The notes under the pieces: model-generated
Seen by the model: the letters and a program-made list of their open reading frames with translations, nothing else
The model's database searches: none
Told to the model about the DNA's origin: nothing
In this document: piece by piece, positions 60,739 through 64,000 of the stretch
How the letters are laid out: each line of letters opens with the position of its first letter
How positions within the stretch are numbered: position 1 is the stretch's first letter
Assembly: GCA_963846565.1 (NCBI GenBank)
Contig: CAWJWL010000005.1
Coordinates: 310,001-374,000 of the forward strand
Reading direction: 5' to 3'
DNA: 64,000 bases
Origin: WHSW01 sp963846565
GTDB lineage: Bacteria; Actinomycetota; Thermoleophilia; Solirubrobacterales; 70-9
Translations under genes and position numbers: made by a program

Positions 60739-62419
60739 CGATCTTGAGCGGCTCCGATGTCGACGCCGTGCACAGCTCGACCGGACCGTCGGGTCCGAAC
60801 GCCGTCGGGAACGCGCGCCCGACCGTCGCGTAATAGGTGCCCCGTCCCGGGTTCGAGATCTTGAAGAACGAGTCGGAGAACTTGCCGACCCTGCGGTCGC
60901 GGCCGTTCCGCTGTTCGTAGACGGTGACCTTGCCGCCGGCCTTCGACTGACAGATTCGCGCGGTCGACTGGCGATACCCCGCCAGCGACTCCCCGGAGAC
61001 CTGATTGACGCCTGCGCGCCCGGTCAGCTTCTTCCCGTCCTCGCTGTAGCGGAGCTTGAGCGTCCGCTTGATCACCGGACATCCGCTCGAATGGGTGCCG
61101 AACGTCCTGGCGCAGCGGTCCTTCCGGTCTCCCAGCTTGTCCGCATCGACGTTCGCCGGCCCGTCACCGACCTGGTAGCGAGCGATCGTCGAGAAGTCGT
61201 AGAACTCCTCGACGTACACGAGGCCACCGACGACGATCTTGCCGTCGGGCCCGAGCGCCATCGCGTTCGCGTAAGCCGGGTAGCTGCCGAGGAACGCGGT
61301 CCAGGTGAGCCCGTCCTCGCCGAAGCTCGGGTCGAGGGTGCCGTTGCTGCCGAAGCGGGCGACGAGGAAGTCGAGGCCACCCCCCGCAACGACGATCTTG
61401 CCGTCTGCGGTCAGTGAGACGCCGACCGCCGAGCCCTCGATGCCGCCCGGGCCGGCGGCCGTGGTCTTGCCTGCGGTTCCGAACGACGGGTCGAGCTCTC
61501 CGTTGGTGCCGTAGCGGGCGAGCGCGAAGCTCGAGCAAGTATCGCGGCCGCACTTGCTCGAGGTGGTGCCGCCGACGACGATCCCGCCATCGGGCTGGAT
61601 TGCGACTCCGCTAGCGGCGTCGTCTGCGCCAAAGTCGGTCGTCTGGACCCCGTCACCGGAGAACCCGGCGTTCGCGGTGCCGTCGGGGTTGAGATTGCCG
61701 ATCGCGAAGTCGGGGCTCGCGCCGCCACTCGAGCCAACCAGGACGATTCCGCCGCTCGCGGTGAGGGCGAGGTCGGTCGACACCCCGCCGAGGCCAGCCT
61801 CGATCAGGCCGTCGCCGCCGAGCGCCGGATCAGACCCGCCACTCGGAAGAAGCCTTGCGATCTGGGTGCCCCCGGCCCAGTCGACAGCGGCGACGATGCG
61901 GCCGTCGGCTTGGACGGCAACGCTCTTGCCCGCGTTCTCCGAGAGGAAGCCGGTGCCTGGAAGCGGAATCGTGGCGGTTCCGGTTCCGGCGAACGAGGGG
62001 TCGAGCTCGCCGTCGGGCGTGAGACGGGAGACGACCAAGGCCTCGGTCTTCGCGTCGAAATTTCGCCTGGTTCCGATGACCACGATCTTGCCGTCGGGCT
62101 GCAAGGCGAGATCTCCGAAGTCGACCTCACCCCCGCTCGTGCCAATCGACGCGCTGCCGTCATCCTTGCCGTCGCCGAAGGGCTTGTCGGCCTTGCCATT
62201 CGCATTCAGCCGCGCGATGCTGGAGCCACCGAGGACGAGCACCTTGTTGTCGGCTTGGACGGCAAGCGACTCCACCGAAGGGCCGCCGACGATCTTCCCC
62301 TGCTTGGCGAAGGTCCGATCGAGGTCGCCCGGGCGGCCCTCCGCCGCAGCGCACAGCAGCCCCGCCGCTCCGACGACCCCAACAACCGCAACCGCCCGCC
62401 GTGCGAACCGTCCCGACAT
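60734..62419 (-). CDS. Secreted delta-60-type repeat propeller protein
   Basis: 561 residues. Signal peptide (RRAVAVVGVVGAAGLLCAAA) and LDRTFAKQGKIVG, then about six repeats of the pattern D-G-K-I-V-V-x-G … L-x-x-D-G-x-x-D-P-S-F-x-G-x-G (LQPDGKIVVIGTRRN, LTPDGELDPSFAGTG). These match the delta-60/DUF5122 beta-propeller family. The C-terminal 130 residues are a different domain with Cys residues (KDRCARTFGTHSSGC). Function unknown. ATG 62419 with GAGGGGG upstream. Confidence 0.78.
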   Translation of the reverse strand: MSGRFARRAVAVVGVVGAAGLLCAAAEGRPGDLDRTFAKQGKIVGGPSVESLAVQADNKVLVLGGSSIARLNANGKADKPFGDGKDDGSASIGTSGGEVDFGDLALQPDGKIVVIGTRRNFDAKTEALVVSRLTPDGELDPSFAGTGTATIPLPGTGFLSENAGKSVAVQADGRIVAAVDWAGGTQIARLLPSGGSDPALGGDGLIEAGLGGVSTDLALTASGGIVLVGSSGGASPDFAIGNLNPDGTANAGFSGDGVQTTDFGADDAASGVAIQPDGGIVVGGTTSSKCGRDTCSSFALARYGTNGELDPSFGTAGKTTAAGPGGIEGSAVGVSLTADGKIVVAGGGLDFLVARFGSNGTLDPSFGEDGLTWTAFLGSYPAYANAMALGPDGKIVVGGLVYVEEFYDFSTIARYQVGDGPANVDADKLGDRKDRCARTFGTHSSGCPVIKRTLKLRYSEDGKKLTGRAGVNQVSGESLAGYRQSTARICQSKAGGKVTVYEQRNGRDRRVGKFSDSFFKISNPGRGTYYATVGRAFPTAFGPDGPVELCTASTSEPLKIG

Positions 62420-62452
62420 CTACGCCCCCTCGCCCCCGGCCCTGCGGCCGCT

Positions 62453-64000
62453 TTATTGAACGCGCCCAGTGTCCCCGGTGGGCGGCCTCGCGTCAACTCC
62501 CGAGTGGCTGATCGCACTGGGCCACCAGTTGCGTTCGCCGAGCTTGAACGCGATCGACGGGACGAGGAAGGTGCGGACGAGGAACGTGTCGACGAGGAGC
62601 CCGAAGGCGATCGTGAAGCCGATCTGGAACAGGGTCTCGAGTGGCAGCGCCATGAGCGCGCAGAAGGTGCCCGCGAGAATCAGGCCGGCGCTGGTGATCA
62701 CGCCGCCGGTGCGCTCGAGCCCGGCGATCACGGCCTCCTTGGTCTCCTGGCGCTCGGCCTCTTCGCGGATCCGGCTGATCAGGAAGATGTTGTAGTCGAC
62801 CCCGAGCGCGACGAGGAAGATGAAGGCGAAGGTCGGCAGGCCCGGGTCGGAGTCGGGCTGGTTGAAGATCTCGGTGAAGATCAGGGTCGAGGCGCCGACC
62901 GCGAAGGCATAGGAGAGAACGACCGTCGCGACCAGGTAGAGCGGCGCGACGACTGCGCGCAGCAGCACGCAGAGGATGATGAAGATCACCGCGAGGGTCA
63001 GGGGCACGATCAGCTTCGCGTCCGACTTCAGCGTCTCCGAGGTGTCGTAGTTCTCCGCCGTGAGCCCGCCGACGAGCACCGTCGGCTCGGACAGCGAGAG
63101 CTTCTCGGCCTCGGCCTGCGCGGCGCCCCTGGTCGCGTCGCGCAGCCTCGGGATGGTCTCGTTCGCCTCGTCGGAGAATGGGTCGGAGGCCAGCGTCGCC
63201 TCGACCCGGACGAGCTTCCCGTCGGCTGAGAAGCCGCCGGGGCGTACGGCCGCCACCCCCTCGGTCTCCTCGGCGGCGTTCGCGACCTGCTGGACGACGA
63301 CGGTCGAGGTGAGGATCGTCGTCGCCGCGGTCCGGCCCGGCTCGAGCGCGGCCTCGATCAGCTCCTGGCCCTCGACCGACTCCGGCGGGTCGCGGAAGCC
63401 TTCGCCGAAATCGACGATCCCGCGGTCCTTGAGGTTGCCGAGCGAGCCGAGGAGAAGGATCCCGACCGTGACCAAAAGGGCGAAGTTCGGGTTGTCGTGG
63501 ACGAAGTGGCCGATCCGCCGCCAGATCCCGTGCGGGGCGATCTGGTCGGTGCCGCGGCGGGGGATCGAGGGCCAGAAGGCATTGCGGCCGAGCGCCGAGA
63601 GCAGCGCCGGCAGGAAGGTGAGCCCGGCGAGCAGCATGATCCCGATCCCGAGCGCGAGCACGGGGCCCATCGTCTGCGTCGCCTTGAAGTCCGCGAGGGT
63701 GAGTACGAGCATCGCCGCGAAGACGGTCCCGCCGGCGGAGAGGATCGCGGGCGCGGTGCGCTCGGTCGCATGCGCCATGGCCTCGTGCTTGTCATCGAAG
63801 CGCCGCAGCTCCTCCCGGTAGCGGGACACGATCAGCAGGCAGTAGTCGGTCCCGGCTCCGAACATGAGCACGATCAGGAGACTGGTCGTCTGCCCGTTGA
63901 CCTCGACGGCGCCGGCCTCGACCAGCCCGTAGACGGCGGCGGCGGCGATCCCGTACGCGACCGCGACGACGAAGAGGGGAACGAGCGCGACCACGGGCGA
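62453..64000 (-). CDS. MMPL/RND family transporter, C-terminal part (5' truncated by the window)
   Basis: About 515 residues in frame, beginning before the window end on the minus strand. MFGAGTDYCLLIVSRYREELR is the first MMPL domain motif, and VALGVDYNIFLISRIREEAER the second. Several membrane helices, an extracellular loop, and the C-terminal helices follow (SAGLILAGTFCALMALPLE). It exports lipids or drugs, as in mycobacterial MmpL proteins. The visible part is roughly two-thirds of a typical member. Confidence 0.88.
   Translation of the reverse strand, partial: SPVVALVPLFVVAVAYGIAAAAVYGLVEAGAVEVNGQTTSLLIVLMFGAGTDYCLLIVSRYREELRRFDDKHEAMAHATERTAPAILSAGGTVFAAMLVLTLADFKATQTMGPVLALGIGIMLLAGLTFLPALLSALGRNAFWPSIPRRGTDQIAPHGIWRRIGHFVHDNPNFALLVTVGILLLGSLGNLKDRGIVDFGEGFRDPPESVEGQELIEAALEPGRTAATTILTSTVVVQQVANAAEETEGVAAVRPGGFSADGKLVRVEATLASDPFSDEANETIPRLRDATRGAAQAEAEKLSLSEPTVLVGGLTAENYDTSETLKSDAKLIVPLTLAVIFIILCVLLRAVVAPLYLVATVVLSYAFAVGASTLIFTEIFNQPDSDPGLPTFAFIFLVALGVDYNIFLISRIREEAERQETKEAVIAGLERTGGVITSAGLILAGTFCALMALPLETLFQIGFTIAFGLLVDTFLVRTFLVPSIAFKLGERNWWPSAISHSGVDARPPTGDTGRVQ

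Overview
The window looks like chromosomal DNA from a high-GC actinobacterium. The closest fit is the Thermoleophilia/Solirubrobacterales, inferred from protein style: Ala/Pro-rich anchored proteins, a DUF5995-like protein, KIAD-type repeat and delta-60-type secreted proteins, many small NTF2-like proteins, and several leaderless promoters. I see no plasmid, phage, IS, CRISPR or tRNA genes. Genes are tightly packed, with many 1-4 base ATGA/GTGA/TGATG overlaps within operons, and half of the convergent pairs share a 4-base stop overlap.

Layout. 1-5.7 kb: the end of an acyl-CoA oxidase, an acyl-CoA synthetase, a complete polar amino acid ABC importer, and a fatty acid hydroxylase ended by a strong terminator. 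5.8-9.9 kb: a TetR regulator with a palindromic operator, an M20 peptidase, the tmRNA gene and an M50 protease. 9.8-24.7 kb: a methyltransferase and LigD, a flavoprotein disulfide reductase, a low-complexity HhH protein, smpB-rnr-S41 protease, ftsX-ftsE, an SGNH-like protein with a small partner, and a two-subunit transketolase. 24.7-30.7 kb: lipoprotein, MauE-type redox membrane protein, FUSC permease, RTX-type secreted protein, nadA. 30.7-40.2 kb: fpg, a quinone oxidoreductase, four NTF2-like proteins, nadC, DUF5995, prfB with its programmed frameshift, a repeat protein, and tag glycosylase. 40.2-51.6 kb: secA, FHA-cyclase, hpf, comF, a GGDEF protein, thrC, hom, lysA, hydrolase. 51.6-64 kb: envelope proteins (M23, CWB2-like), acyl-CoA dehydrogenase, two paralogous lipoproteins with a possible small secreted peptide between them, a damaged thiolase, a sterol-desaturase-like enzyme, a delta-60 protein and a truncated MMPL transporter.

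How the genes work together. ssrA and smpB (trans-translation), rnr, prfB and hpf make the window rich in translation quality control and ribosome management. ftsEX, the M23 and S41 proteases and secA serve the envelope and division. Acyl-CoA oxidase, synthetase, dehydrogenase and thiolase represent beta-oxidation. lysA-hom-thrC is the aspartate amino acid family, nadA and nadC serve NAD synthesis, and fpg, tag and ligD serve DNA repair.

The most unusual signals are a five-copy family of roughly 60-base intergenic hairpin repeats whose inner stem covaries between copies; TA/CA-type -10 boxes 6-8 bases before start codons (leaderless transcription), including an overlapping divergent pair; exact 4-base convergent stop overlaps; and a set of single-base frame lesions in four genes (two of them in the thiolase) that may be assembly errors or real decay.
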